Source: Paenibacillus tianjinensis
GTDB lineage: Bacteria > Bacillota > Bacilli > Paenibacillales > Paenibacillaceae
Direction: 5' to 3'
Assembly (NCBI RefSeq): GCF_017086365.1
Contig: NZ_CP070969.1
Span: 1,736,001-1,800,000 of the forward strand
DNA: 64,000 nucleotides
Under the pieces are notes generated by a model that saw nothing but the letters and a program-made list of their open reading frames with translations, ran no database searches and was not told the DNA's origin. The translations under genes were made by a program, and so were the position numbers. Every line of letters begins with the position of its first letter. Position 1 is the first letter of the stretch. Of the stretch, positions 43,544 to 52,388 are shown piece after piece.

Positions 43544-43572
43544 TTGCAACCGTTTTCAACCCTTGTTAGGAT
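43544..43572 (+). promoter_or_regulatory. Promoter with overlapping cre box of the xylose-sensor operon
   Basis: TTGCAA, a 17-base spacer and TAGGAT form the promoter. A complete match to the cre consensus WTGNAANCGNWNNCW at 43544-43558 covers the -35 and spacer, so CcpA should repress this operon when preferred sugars are present. Confidence 0.65.
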
Positions 43573-43592
43573 GTTGAATGAGGTGAATAACA

Positions 43593-44576
43593 ATGGATAA
43601 GAAATGGCTTGGTGTTGTCATTGCCCTATTCCTGCTGCTGGCGTATTTTTTTATCGGTTTCGCAGGCCATTCCTCCCGCATGGGGAGTATTGTCAGAGAG
43701 CTTAGCGGGCAACCCGGTGATGTGAATCCCGGCTACCATATCGTACTGATTGAACAGGAACGGTATCACCCCTATTGGGAAATGGTCGAGAAAGGAGCTA
43801 AAGAAGCTGCTGAGACCTACGGGATAGACATTGAGTTCACTGGTCCGGTCCGCAATAACATGGAGGAGCAGATTAGCCTGCTGGAAAAAGCAATTGCCGC
43901 GCAGGTGGATGCTATTATTGTACAAGGACTGAATGATGAGAAATTCACACCCGTGATCGATAAAGCCGTGAACCGCGGCATTCCGGTAATCACAATAGAT
44001 ACCGATGCTCCTGCCAGCAAGCGCTTGGCCTATGTGGGAACCGACAATGCGGCAGCAGGCGAGATACTGGGACGAATGGTTGTGAAAGCAAGCGGAGGCA
44101 AAGGGAAGATCGGGGTGATCATTGGCAGCGATCTGGCCAAAAATCAGCTGCAGCGTCTGAACGGCTTAAGCCATGTTGTGAAGAAATACAGCGGTCTGGA
44201 GATAGTGGATGTCCGGAGCTCTAATATATCCCATATGGAGGCGATCCAGCAGGCGGCCGAGATGCTGCAGCTGCATCCGGAAATCGATGTGATGGTCGGT
44301 ACGAGTTCAACGGATGCGCTGGGGATTCTTCAAGTCTCCAAAAGACTGAAGCGGGATCCTATGACGATTATAGGCTTTGACAATCAGGCGGATACACTCG
44401 CCGCTATCAGTAGAGGAGACATTAAGGCAACCGTAGCGCAGCAGCCATTTTTGATGGGGGAATTAGCTGTGAAGCTACTGAATGAGCATTTCCAGGGGCG
44501 CACGCTGCAGTCGGAATATTTCACCGAGGTTAAGGTGCTGGACAAAAGTAATGTTCAGGAGGGGGAGAGCCTGTGA
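43593..44576 (+). CDS. Membrane-anchored sugar-binding sensor protein (XylFII-like)
   Basis: This 327-residue protein has an uncleaved N-terminal membrane helix (about 7-25, no lipobox) and a type I periplasmic-binding-protein domain (about 45-315). It is related to ribose/xylose-binding proteins: FTGPVRNNMEEQISLLEKAI, DAIIVQGLND, ITIDTDAP, YVGTDN, IIGFDN. It overlaps a YesM-type kinase gene by 4 bases and precedes xylFGH. In clostridia a XylFII-LytS-YesN module senses xylose through such a protein, and I infer the same role here. Expression appears CcpA-controlled. Confidence 0.85.
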   Translation: MDKKWLGVVIALFLLLAYFFIGFAGHSSRMGSIVRELSGQPGDVNPGYHIVLIEQERYHPYWEMVEKGAKEAAETYGIDIEFTGPVRNNMEEQISLLEKAIAAQVDAIIVQGLNDEKFTPVIDKAVNRGIPVITIDTDAPASKRLAYVGTDNAAAGEILGRMVVKASGGKGKIGVIIGSDLAKNQLQRLNGLSHVVKKYSGLEIVDVRSSNISHMEAIQQAAEMLQLHPEIDVMVGTSSTDALGILQVSKRLKRDPMTIIGFDNQADTLAAISRGDIKATVAQQPFLMGELAVKLLNEHFQGRTLQSEYFTEVKVLDKSNVQEGESL

Positions 44577-46006
44577 GTATCCGGCGAAAGCTGCTGATTT
44601 GCATTCCCCTGCTTGTACTGCTGATGAGCTCTGTTTCCTTTGTCTTGTTTGAAAGCGGGAAAAATGTCCAGGAAAGCTATCACCTGATGATAAACCGGAT
44701 TTTATTGTATAAGGAAGTGTCCTCTGAGGTCGGGGAGAATATGCGTTCCTTGAACCGCTTCATCATGCAGGTGGATGCTGACAGCTATCCCGAGGTAGAC
44801 AAGCATTTGAGCGCTGTACAGGAGCTGCGGAAGAAGCTCGATGGGATAGAGACGATCGGCGGGAGCGAACTCCCGCTGATGAATTACCGCCACATCATTG
44901 ATACCTTTCTGGAACAGGCTGGGCAGATGATTGACGAGATAGACGATCAGGACTCCAAAACGCTGGCCGGTGCTTATATTGAGGCGGAGCAGACAGAAGG
45001 GTTCATCCGGGAGGAAGCGCAGGAACTGGTTGACCTGGAACTGGAGCAGTACAAGCCGATTTATGAGGAGATCATGTCCACAACGGGCAAATTGAACCAG
45101 CTGGGGATTCTGTTGGTGATTACGGCAGCGGTGCTCAGCATATCTATGGCCATCTGGCTGTCCAGCAGTATTACGGGACCGATCCGCCGTCTGGTGGCGA
45201 CAGCCAAGCAGATCTCGAAGGGCCGGATGGACACCAAGGCGCCGGAGAGTATCAACAACGATGAGATCAGCATTCTATGCCGGGCCTTTAATGGAATGAT
45301 CGATAATATCCAGCAGCTGATGGAGGAGAATATTAAGAGCGTGGAGAAGGACCGCCTGGTCAAGGAGCTGGAACTGAAAATGCTGCAGAGTCAGATTAAT
45401 CCCCATTTTCTGTTCAATACGCTGAATTCCATCGCCAAGCTCGCGTACCTGGAAGGAGCGGCCAAAACAAGCGATCTGACCGTATCCGTATCACGTCTGC
45501 TCCGGTATAACCTTCAGAAGCTGGACCAGGCGGTGCCTCTGCGTGAAGAAGTCGAGCATGTCACGGAATATATTAATATTCAGAAGGCGCGTTTCCGGGA
45601 CCGGATTACCTTTGTGATGGATATTGACGAACAGGCATTAGGCGGAATGATTCCCTGTCTGACCCTGCAGCCCATTTTCGAGAATGCCTTTGTGCACGGA
45701 CTGGAGGAAATGGAGGAAGGGGCTGTACTTTCGTTGTCTATCCGATATGACAGCGGACTTATGGAAATAGGAATCTGTGACAATGGTGCAGGCATGAACC
45801 CTGAGACCGTGGCAAGGCTGATGGGTTCGATCCGGGAGGAAGCTCCGCGATTCAGCGGAAAGGGCCAGTCTACCGGGCTTGGTACACATAATGTGTTTAA
45901 GCGGCTTCATTTATTTTTTGACGGGGAACAGCAGATAGAAATCAGCAGCAGCGAAGGAGCAGGGACAGCTGTACTGTTCAGGCTACCTTGCCGTCCTTCG
46001 GCTTAA
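44573..46006 (+). CDS. Sensor histidine kinase, YesM/LytS type
   Basis: This 477-residue kinase starts at GTG overlapping the preceding stop. It has a transmembrane helix at about 7-27, an extracellular helical region, a second helix at about 178-200 and a HAMP domain (200-255). The His_kinase domain has phosphoacceptor His278 in QINPHFLFNTLN, and the ATPase domain carries the N-box ENAFVHGLEE and G-box DNGAGM. The short helical extracellular part is suited to contact with a separate binding-protein sensor, here the upstream gene product. It should phosphorylate the YesN-type regulator encoded next. Confidence 0.92.
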   Translation: MSIRRKLLICIPLLVLLMSSVSFVLFESGKNVQESYHLMINRILLYKEVSSEVGENMRSLNRFIMQVDADSYPEVDKHLSAVQELRKKLDGIETIGGSELPLMNYRHIIDTFLEQAGQMIDEIDDQDSKTLAGAYIEAEQTEGFIREEAQELVDLELEQYKPIYEEIMSTTGKLNQLGILLVITAAVLSISMAIWLSSSITGPIRRLVATAKQISKGRMDTKAPESINNDEISILCRAFNGMIDNIQQLMEENIKSVEKDRLVKELELKMLQSQINPHFLFNTLNSIAKLAYLEGAAKTSDLTVSVSRLLRYNLQKLDQAVPLREEVEHVTEYINIQKARFRDRITFVMDIDEQALGGMIPCLTLQPIFENAFVHGLEEMEEGAVLSLSIRYDSGLMEIGICDNGAGMNPETVARLMGSIREEAPRFSGKGQSTGLGTHNVFKRLHLFFDGEQQIEISSSEGAGTAVLFRLPCRPSA

Positions 46007-46035
46007 GACTTAGGAATAATGAAAGGAGACTAACC

Positions 46036-47615
46036 ATGTACAGTTTGCTGATTGCCGATGATGAGGCGCTGGAAAGGGAAGGGCTGGAGCTGATGATTAG
46101 GCATCTTTTTCCGGATACCTTTGAGTTTCTGCATGCAGAGAACGGTCGTAGAGCGATACAGCTCGCGGAGGAGCACCGGCCGGATATTGTCTTCATGGAT
46201 ATTAAAATGCCGGGCATACAGGGATTAGAGGCGGTGCGTCAAATACTCCATAAACTTCCTTCAGCCAAAATTGTAATGATTACCGCCCATGATTATTTCT
46301 CCTATGCCAAGGAAGGGCTGCTGCTGGGAGTAAAGGATTATTTGCTGAAACCTGCCAGACGCGAGGAGGTGGCGGATGTGCTGAAGCAGCTGATTGCCGA
46401 GATTCAGGAGGAGAAGCGGCGCAGGCATGAGCAGCTTGAGCAGCAGGAAAGGCTTGCCCATCTGCTGCCGTTGGCTGAAAATGAGCTGACTCTTATGCTA
46501 ATGCTGGAATATGTGCAGGAGATTGAGCTGGAACAGCTTGCCGGACTCCTGAACCTGCAATGGAGCAAGGGCTATGCTATGGTACTGTCGTTTCCCCGGC
46601 AGGCGAGTGGAGAATGGACGGATTTCCAGCTGGTGAAGCGTGAAATCTATGAGGCGGTCAAACAGCTTGTGAAGCCTGGTCTGGGCTGTCTGGCCGGTCC
46701 ATTGATCGGTTATCAGATGGCTTTGTTTATCCCCTTGCCGCCGGGCCGGACCGGATACTCCCAGCGGGTTCTTTCCCTCGATTGGGGCGAAAGGCTCCGA
46801 AGCCTCGCTGAACAGCGTTTTGGACTGCCGTTAAATGTCGGCATCGGCTCGATCAGGGAAGGCTGGGACGGACTGAGCCGTTCCTACCGGGAGGCGGTAC
46901 GTGTCTGTGCCGACAGCAATGATCTTTTCAGTGTGCGCCATTATGATGATGTCACCCAAAGCTCGGGTCAGACCGCCATATCTTTGGACGAGGAGAATAA
47001 GTTGATTGAGTCTCTGCTGCGGCGGGATAAACAGGAGGCTATAGAGCGCTTTGTCAGGCTGTATACAACCTTCGGTGAGGCGGTGGAACGGCCCTTTTCA
47101 ACATTGCGGGGGGAGGTTATCGGTCTGCTGCTGTTCCTGGCAAGGGCCGTTCAATCCAAGGCAGGAGCCGGGATCATTGCCGATTTGAACGCTGTGGAGG
47201 ACCCTCAGTCCCTGAAGCAAGGGGCAGAGCATTGGCTGGAAGTGCTGATTGACAGCTTGAATGAAGAACGGGAGTCTAGCCGCTCCCATGTGCACCAGCG
47301 GGCCCTGCCTATATCAACCAGAATTATAAAGAGGACATTTCGATGGAGCAGGCGGCCGAGTATGTGAATCTGAGCCCGCATTATTTCAGCAAATTGTTCA
47401 GGCAGCAAGCCGGTGAAACTTTTATCGACTATCTGACACGGCTTAGGATTAATGAGGCGAAGCGGCTGATCGCGGGGGAGGAACTGAGCCTCAAGGGGAT
47501 CTGCTATGAGGTAGGGTATAAGGACCCGAATTATTTCAGCCGTGTGTTTAAAAAAGCAGTCGGCATTACACCAAGCGAATTCAGGCAGCAGTACGGGAAG
47601 CAAAGTCCTTGCTAA
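46036..47615 (+). pseudogene. YesN-type response regulator (REC-AraC), interrupted by a one-base frameshift
   Basis: The start is ATG 46036 after AAAGGAGAC. The first frame (to 47367) encodes a receiver domain with Asp55 in FMDIKMPG and a long linker region. The AraC DNA-binding domain (YVNLSPHYFSKLFRQQAG, YKDPNYFSRVFKKAVG) is in another frame that continues to 47615. The frames join if one G is restored near 47307 (CTGCC read as CTGGCC), giving the expected ...ALAYINQNY... sequence and a normal length of about 525 residues. As written, the regulator would lose DNA binding. It could be a real mutation or a sequencing/assembly error. Its expected targets are xylFGH. Confidence 0.85.
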
Positions 47616-47633
47616 CACGGCAAGGACTTTTTT
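47602..47633 (+). terminator. Terminator of the sensor-kinase-regulator operon
   Basis: A perfect 11-bp stem (47602-47612 with 47620-47630) overlapping the stop codon of the AraC domain, followed by T. Confidence 0.88.
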
Positions 47634-47772
47634 GTGCTGTATCCCCGTTTTTTCCTATGAAAAGAGGCCGGAAGAAACTCATTACAGCTAAGGATAACGG
47701 AATGCAGGCGGAAGGTAAAAAAGTGCTGGGAATAGGTGCATCCGCTCCGGAAAATCCATGCTACTATTTTGT

Positions 47773-47787
47773 TTGTAAGCGCAAACA
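47773..47787 (+). promoter_or_regulatory. cre box upstream of xylF
   Basis: A complete match to WTGNAANCGNWNNCW, embedded in the partly palindromic GTTTG/CAAAC. It lies 33 bases before the xylF start, a typical roadblock or repression position for CcpA. Confidence 0.7.
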
Positions 47788-47820
47788 AAAAGTTGATTCA
47801 GGAAGAGGGGCGAAGAATAA

Positions 47821-48909
47821 GTGGGAAAATACGGAAGAGTAATTTCAGCAGGATTGTCTGCCATCGTGCTGGCAGCTTCCCTGTCAGGCTGTGGATTGGT
47901 CTCAAACGGAGATAATAAGGAAACGGAGAAAACAGCCGGGGCGAAGGATGGAGATAAGATTGTCATCGGCATGTCGATGGATACGCTGAAAGAAGAGCGC
48001 TGGCAGAAGGACCGGGATATTTTCACCAAGAAAGTAGAGGAGCTCGGTGGAGAAGTAAAGGTGCTGGCTGCCAACGGAGATGATGCGACCCAATTAAGCC
48101 AAGCTGAACAGCTGATTTCTCAGGGCGTGGATGTGCTTGTGGTCATAGCCCACAACGCCGAAGCTACGGCTCCCATTGTGGAAAAGGCCCATAAAGAGGG
48201 CATTAAGGTGATCGCTTATGACCGCTTGATTAATAATTCTGAAGTTGATTATTATATTTCTTTTGATAATGTGCGTGTCGGAGAATTTCAGGCACAGGCT
48301 GTGATCGACCAGGCGCCAAAAGGAAATATCGTCTATATCGGAGGAGCGGATACCGACAATAATGCCCACATGTTCAAAGAAGGTGCTATGAATATTCTGA
48401 AGCCGCTTGAAGAAAAGGGCGATATCAAAATCGTTTATGACCAGTTCTCCAAGGACTGGAAGCCGGAAGAAGCCCTGAAAAATATGGAAAATGCGCTGAC
48501 TGCGAACAATAATGATATTCAAGGCGTTGTTGCTGCGAATGACGGGACGGCCGGGGGTTCGATCCAGGCGCTGACCGCTCAGGGAATGGCCGGAAAAATC
48601 CCGGTCTCCGGGCAGGACGCCGACCTTGCCGCAGTACAGCGTATTGCTGAAGGCACACAGCTGATGACCGTGTATAAGCCAATCAACGCCATTGCGACTA
48701 AGGCTGCTGAAATGGCGGTTGCAGCTGCCAAAGGCGAGAGTATTTCGACAGAAAAATCAGTTAACAACGGTAAAATTGATGTTCCCTCTATACTTCTGGA
48801 TCCGATTGCTGTCAACAAAGACAATTTGGACGTGCTGATTAAGGACGGCTTCCATACGCTTGAGGAAGTATACAAAAATGTGCCTAAGGATCAGTGGCCT
48901 AAACAATAA
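47821..48909 (+). CDS. xylF: D-xylose-binding lipoprotein
   Basis: This 362-residue solute-binding protein starts at GTG, with a lipoprotein signal (LSGC, Cys24). Segments such as ERWQKDRDIFTKK, YYISFDN, DNNAHMF, ENALTANNN, SGQDADLA and TVYKPI closely follow E. coli XylF as I recall it. It should capture D-xylose outside the cell and deliver it to XylG-XylH. It is preceded by a cre box and followed by an intercistronic hairpin, then xylG. Related sugars cannot be excluded. Confidence 0.93.
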   Translation: MGKYGRVISAGLSAIVLAASLSGCGLVSNGDNKETEKTAGAKDGDKIVIGMSMDTLKEERWQKDRDIFTKKVEELGGEVKVLAANGDDATQLSQAEQLISQGVDVLVVIAHNAEATAPIVEKAHKEGIKVIAYDRLINNSEVDYYISFDNVRVGEFQAQAVIDQAPKGNIVYIGGADTDNNAHMFKEGAMNILKPLEEKGDIKIVYDQFSKDWKPEEALKNMENALTANNNDIQGVVAANDGTAGGSIQALTAQGMAGKIPVSGQDADLAAVQRIAEGTQLMTVYKPINAIATKAAEMAVAAAKGESISTEKSVNNGKIDVPSILLDPIAVNKDNLDVLIKDGFHTLEEVYKNVPKDQWPKQ

Positions 48910-48926
48910 GACAGCCTTTGCGGCAC

Positions 48927-48960
48927 AGCGATGCGGAGCCCTAACATGCTCCGCATCGCT
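48927..48960 (+). other. Intercistronic hairpin between xylF and xylG
   Basis: A perfect 13-bp stem (48927-48939 with 48948-48960) with an 8-nt loop and no T-run. Such a structure would protect the xylF message and allow partial read-through, so the binding protein is made in excess over the transporter. Confidence 0.7.
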
Positions 48961-48993
48961 GCTGCTTAAGGACCGGAAGGAGGAACGGCAATC

Positions 48994-50505
48994 ATGTATG
49001 TACTTGAAATGGCTGAGATCAGCAAGGAATTTCCCGGAGTTAAAGCACTGGACCATGTAAACTTTAAGGTGAAGCAGGGGGAAATCCATGCACTTTGCGG
49101 TGAGAATGGCGCCGGTAAATCTACGCTGATGAAGGTCCTGAGCGGATTGTATCCGGCGGGGTCTTACGGCGGAGAAATTATTATAAGCGGCGAAAAGAAG
49201 GAATTTCATAAAATCACGGATGCCGAGAAGGCCGGCATTGCGATCATTCATCAGGAACTGGCGCTCGTCAAGGAGATGACGATAGGAGAGAATATTTTCC
49301 TGGGGGCAGAGCCGACAAAGCGTGGAGCGATCCAGTGGGATGAGCTGTACCATCAGGCTTCACTTTGGCTGAAGAGAGTGGGACTCCATCATTCGCCGGA
49401 TACGAAGATCGGAAATCTAGGAATTGGCCAGCAGCAGCTGGTGGAAATTGCGAAGGCGCTCTCCAAGCACACCAAGATTCTGATTCTGGATGAGCCTACG
49501 GCAGCCTTGACGGAGAGCGAGGTGTCCATCCTGATGGGGATTCTCAACCAATTGCGGAGTGAGGGTGTGACATGCGTCTATATCTCCCACAAGATGCCAG
49601 AGGTGTTTGCTTTGGCGGACTCAATCACAGTACTGCGTGATGGCCGGACCGTAGCTACGCTTGATCGAAATGAAACCGATGACGACAAGGTTGTCTCCCT
49701 GATGGTTGGCCGGGAACTGACAGAGCGTTATCCGCGGGTAGAGCATACGCCCGGTGAAGCGGTGCTCGAGGTTCGGAATTATAATGTATGGCATCCTGAA
49801 AAAAAACATCACAGGGTACTTCGCGACATTGAATTTACACTCCGTAAAGGGGAAATCCTCGGGATAGCCGGACTGATGGGGGCGGGACGCACGGAATTAG
49901 TCAGCAGCCTATTCGGGGCTTACGGCGGCAGGGCTGAGGGAAATGTGCAGATTGAAGGGAAGACCGTACGAATCCGTTCGATTGCAGAAGCCATCAAGGC
50001 GGGCATTGCCCTGGTCAGCGAAGACCGCAAGCGCCAGGGGCTCGTAATGGGGATGGATGTGAAAAGAAACACTACACTGGCCACATTGCACAAGGTTTCT
50101 AGACTCGGAGTCGTGAATGAGAATGAAGAAATCCGATGGGCGAGCCGGTATGTGCAGGAACTGAAGACGAAAACAGCTTCACTGGAAACGCCAGTGGGGA
50201 CACTTTCCGGCGGGAATCAGCAAAAGGTCGTTATTGGCAAGTGGCTGATGTCCAGTCCGAAAATATTGATTATGGACGAACCTACTCGGGGAATTGATGT
50301 GGGAGCGAAATATGAAATATATAATTTGATGAATCAGCTGGTAGAGCAGGGAGTGGCTATTATTATGATCTCATCGGAGCTGCCGGAGGTACTGGGAATG
50401 AGCGACAGAATTCTGGTGATGAGTGAAGGGCAGTTCGTAAGAGAATATGATTGGCGCGAAGCAACGCAAGAGAAGATCATGCTGGCCGCTACAGGAGGTA
50501 AATAG
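48994..50505 (+). CDS. xylG: Xylose ABC importer ATPase (double domain)
   Basis: This 503-residue protein has two fused ABC domains, as in monosaccharide importers of the CUT2 class. The first has Walker A GENGAGKST, signature IGIGQQQLVEIAKAL (variant) and Walker B ILDEPTAAL. The second has a degenerate Walker A GLMGAGRTEL, signature LSGGNQQKVVIGKWL and Walker B IMDEPTRGID. A GGAAGGAGG site precedes the ATG. It powers XylH; xylH starts just after its stop. Confidence 0.95.
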   Translation: MYVLEMAEISKEFPGVKALDHVNFKVKQGEIHALCGENGAGKSTLMKVLSGLYPAGSYGGEIIISGEKKEFHKITDAEKAGIAIIHQELALVKEMTIGENIFLGAEPTKRGAIQWDELYHQASLWLKRVGLHHSPDTKIGNLGIGQQQLVEIAKALSKHTKILILDEPTAALTESEVSILMGILNQLRSEGVTCVYISHKMPEVFALADSITVLRDGRTVATLDRNETDDDKVVSLMVGRELTERYPRVEHTPGEAVLEVRNYNVWHPEKKHHRVLRDIEFTLRKGEILGIAGLMGAGRTELVSSLFGAYGGRAEGNVQIEGKTVRIRSIAEAIKAGIALVSEDRKRQGLVMGMDVKRNTTLATLHKVSRLGVVNENEEIRWASRYVQELKTKTASLETPVGTLSGGNQQKVVIGKWLMSSPKILIMDEPTRGIDVGAKYEIYNLMNQLVEQGVAIIMISSELPEVLGMSDRILVMSEGQFVREYDWREATQEKIMLAATGGK

Positions 50506-50507
50506 TT

Positions 50508-51701
50508 ATGCAACTGCAAAAAGAGCTTCAGGAACAAGGTGCGGTGCCTGCCGCGGCACAATCCCGTTTCAGTGTTTTATTCGGGAAAATGGATGTACGC
50601 GCGTATACGATGGTAGGAGCGCTCATTCTGATTTGGGTGCTGTTCGGGATTTTAAATCCCACCTTTCTAACTTCACGGAATTTATCGAATCTGTTTACAC
50701 AAATGTCAGTCACCTCCATCCTGGCGATCGGCATGGTGCTTGTCATTGTAGCGGGGCATATTGATCTCTCTGTCGGTTCAATCGTCGGCTTGACCGGCGG
50801 CATGGCTGCTATCCTCAGTAACTGGCTGGAGCTTCCGGCCATTGTGGTCATCTTAGGCACGCTTGCCGCCGGTGCCGTACTCGGATTGCTTCAGGGCTGG
50901 CTGGTGGCCTATAAAATGATTCCCGCCTTCATCGTTACGCTGGGGGGAATGATGGTGTTCCGCGGCGTGCTTATGGGGGTGACGGAATCCATGACCATCC
51001 CTGTATCCGATCCAGTGCTGGCACTGCTCGGGAATGCTTATTTTGCCCGGGGGTTTGGCATCATTCTTGGAATTGTGGCTGTCGGCTTCCTGGTGTGGAG
51101 TACATTTAATAAACGGCGTTCCCGCAAGAAATATGATTTCGCTATCGCTCCTCTGAGTATTGATATCTTTAAGGTGACTGGGTTGTCCCTGCTTGTAGCG
51201 GTATTTGTAGCGGTAATGAACAATTACAAAGGCATTCCGTTTCCTATTATTTTTGTAATTGTACTGGCGGCGATTTTCTATTTTATCTCGACCAAAACAA
51301 CGTTCGGCCGTCATATTTATGCGATTGGCGGCAATATTGAGGCCGCGCGCCTCTCCGGCATCAACATCAAGCGCAAGACCATGCTGATATTTGTGCTGAG
51401 CGGGCTGCTCGGTTCCATTGCGGCCATCGTGCTCACCTCACGTCTGGCTTCGGCAACCATCACTGCCGGCAATATGGCGGAGATGGATGCCATTGCCGCC
51501 TGCGTCATCGGAGGCACTTCCTTGATGGGCGGAGCCGGGACAGTAATCGGAGCCATTATAGGGGCACTCGTGATGACTTCGCTGGATAACGGAATGTCGC
51601 TTATGGGCCTGGAATCGTTCTGGCAGTATGTAGTCAAAGGCTCGATTCTGGTAATAGCAGTGTGGCTGGATATTTCCAACCGCAGCAAAGGTGTAAAGTA
51701 G
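50508..51701 (+). CDS. xylH: Xylose ABC importer permease
   Basis: This 397-residue membrane protein has about ten helices. Segments FIVTLGGMMVFRG, YAIGGNIEAARLSGIN, MDAIAACVIGGTSL and TSLDNGMSLMG match XylH of enteric bacteria rather than the shorter RbsC type. AGGAGGT at the end of xylG serves its ATG, 2 bases after the xylG stop. A terminator follows, ending the operon. Confidence 0.95.
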   Translation: MQLQKELQEQGAVPAAAQSRFSVLFGKMDVRAYTMVGALILIWVLFGILNPTFLTSRNLSNLFTQMSVTSILAIGMVLVIVAGHIDLSVGSIVGLTGGMAAILSNWLELPAIVVILGTLAAGAVLGLLQGWLVAYKMIPAFIVTLGGMMVFRGVLMGVTESMTIPVSDPVLALLGNAYFARGFGIILGIVAVGFLVWSTFNKRRSRKKYDFAIAPLSIDIFKVTGLSLLVAVFVAVMNNYKGIPFPIIFVIVLAAIFYFISTKTTFGRHIYAIGGNIEAARLSGINIKRKTMLIFVLSGLLGSIAAIVLTSRLASATITAGNMAEMDAIAACVIGGTSLMGGAGTVIGAIIGALVMTSLDNGMSLMGLESFWQYVVKGSILVIAVWLDISNRSKGVK

Positions 51702-51728
51702 CAGCTGCGGCTGTATAACGACGAATTA

Positions 51729-51763
51729 AGAGCCGGTAAGGGGATTGCCCTTGCCGGCTCTTT
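51729..51763 (+). terminator. Terminator of xylFGH
   Basis: A 14-bp stem with one G-T pair (51729-51742 with 51748-51761), a 5-nt loop and a short T tail. Confidence 0.83.
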
Positions 51764-51787
51764 GCTGTATTTTGGAACGGATGCCCA

Positions 51788-52171
51788 TTATTCCACAATC
51801 ACCTTGGCGCTCATGGAGCTGTGCCCGGAGCCGCACATAATTGCACAGGTCATTTCAAAGGTCCCGGCTTCCTCGGGAGTAATCACGCGGGAAGAGGTTT
51901 TGGCATCTAATCTCAGCTCCAGCTCAGGAACCAGCATGCCGTGGTTGCCTTCCTCATTCTTAAACACGATCTTGACGGGCACACCCTTTTTCAGATGATA
52001 TTCCTTCTGGTCGAAGCTGTAGTTTGTAGCCGAAATGATGAGTTCATCTTCTGCAGCGACAGTATTCTCAGCTGTTCCGTCAGGCGCCGGCGATGTTTCA
52101 TTGCCCCCGCTGCAGGCAGACAGGATGAGCAGAAATAAGATTGACAGGAATAAGGCAGGTCTTTTGAACAT
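51788..52171 (-). CDS. CuA-type cupredoxin lipoprotein
   Basis: This 127-residue protein has a lipoprotein signal (LILSAC, Cys20), a short Ser/Pro/Thr linker and one cupredoxin domain (about 42-127). Copper ligands fit the CuA pattern of cytochrome oxidase subunit II: His77, then C-x3-C-x3-H-x2-M with Cys109, Cys113, His117 and Met120. It could carry electrons or copper at the outer membrane face. No oxidase subunit or Sco gene is adjacent, so it is a stand-alone CuA domain. It converges on xylH. Confidence 0.85.
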   Translation of the reverse strand: MFKRPALFLSILFLLILSACSGGNETSPAPDGTAENTVAAEDELIISATNYSFDQKEYHLKKGVPVKIVFKNEEGNHGMLVPELELRLDAKTSSRVITPEEAGTFEMTCAIMCGSGHSSMSAKVIVE

Positions 52172-52309
52172 GATGATCCTCCTCCGGATTTGGATAGACA
52201 GGCTAGAGTTATGACCCTAGCATAGCTTACTTTTTAAGTGAAGTCTTGAATAAACTTTATTAAACGATTTAATCGGTGGAGGAAGTTTGTCGAAATTCGT
52301 AAAAAAATG

Positions 52310-52338
52310 GTGCAAAGATAATTTAAATTTATTATAAT
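52310..52338 (+). promoter_or_regulatory. Candidate promoter of the GGDEF gene
   Basis: GTGCAA, a 17-base spacer and a perfect TATAAT in an AT-rich spacer, 50 bases upstream of the ATG. Confidence 0.5.
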
Positions 52339-52388
52339 TAAAGCTACTATATATCGGTAAGAAGTAGGGGATTCACATTAATCTAGCT

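Noticed and set aside
47609..47842. 77-codon frame between the response regulator and xylF
   Set aside because: It overlaps the terminator and cre box and shows no ribosome site or domain.
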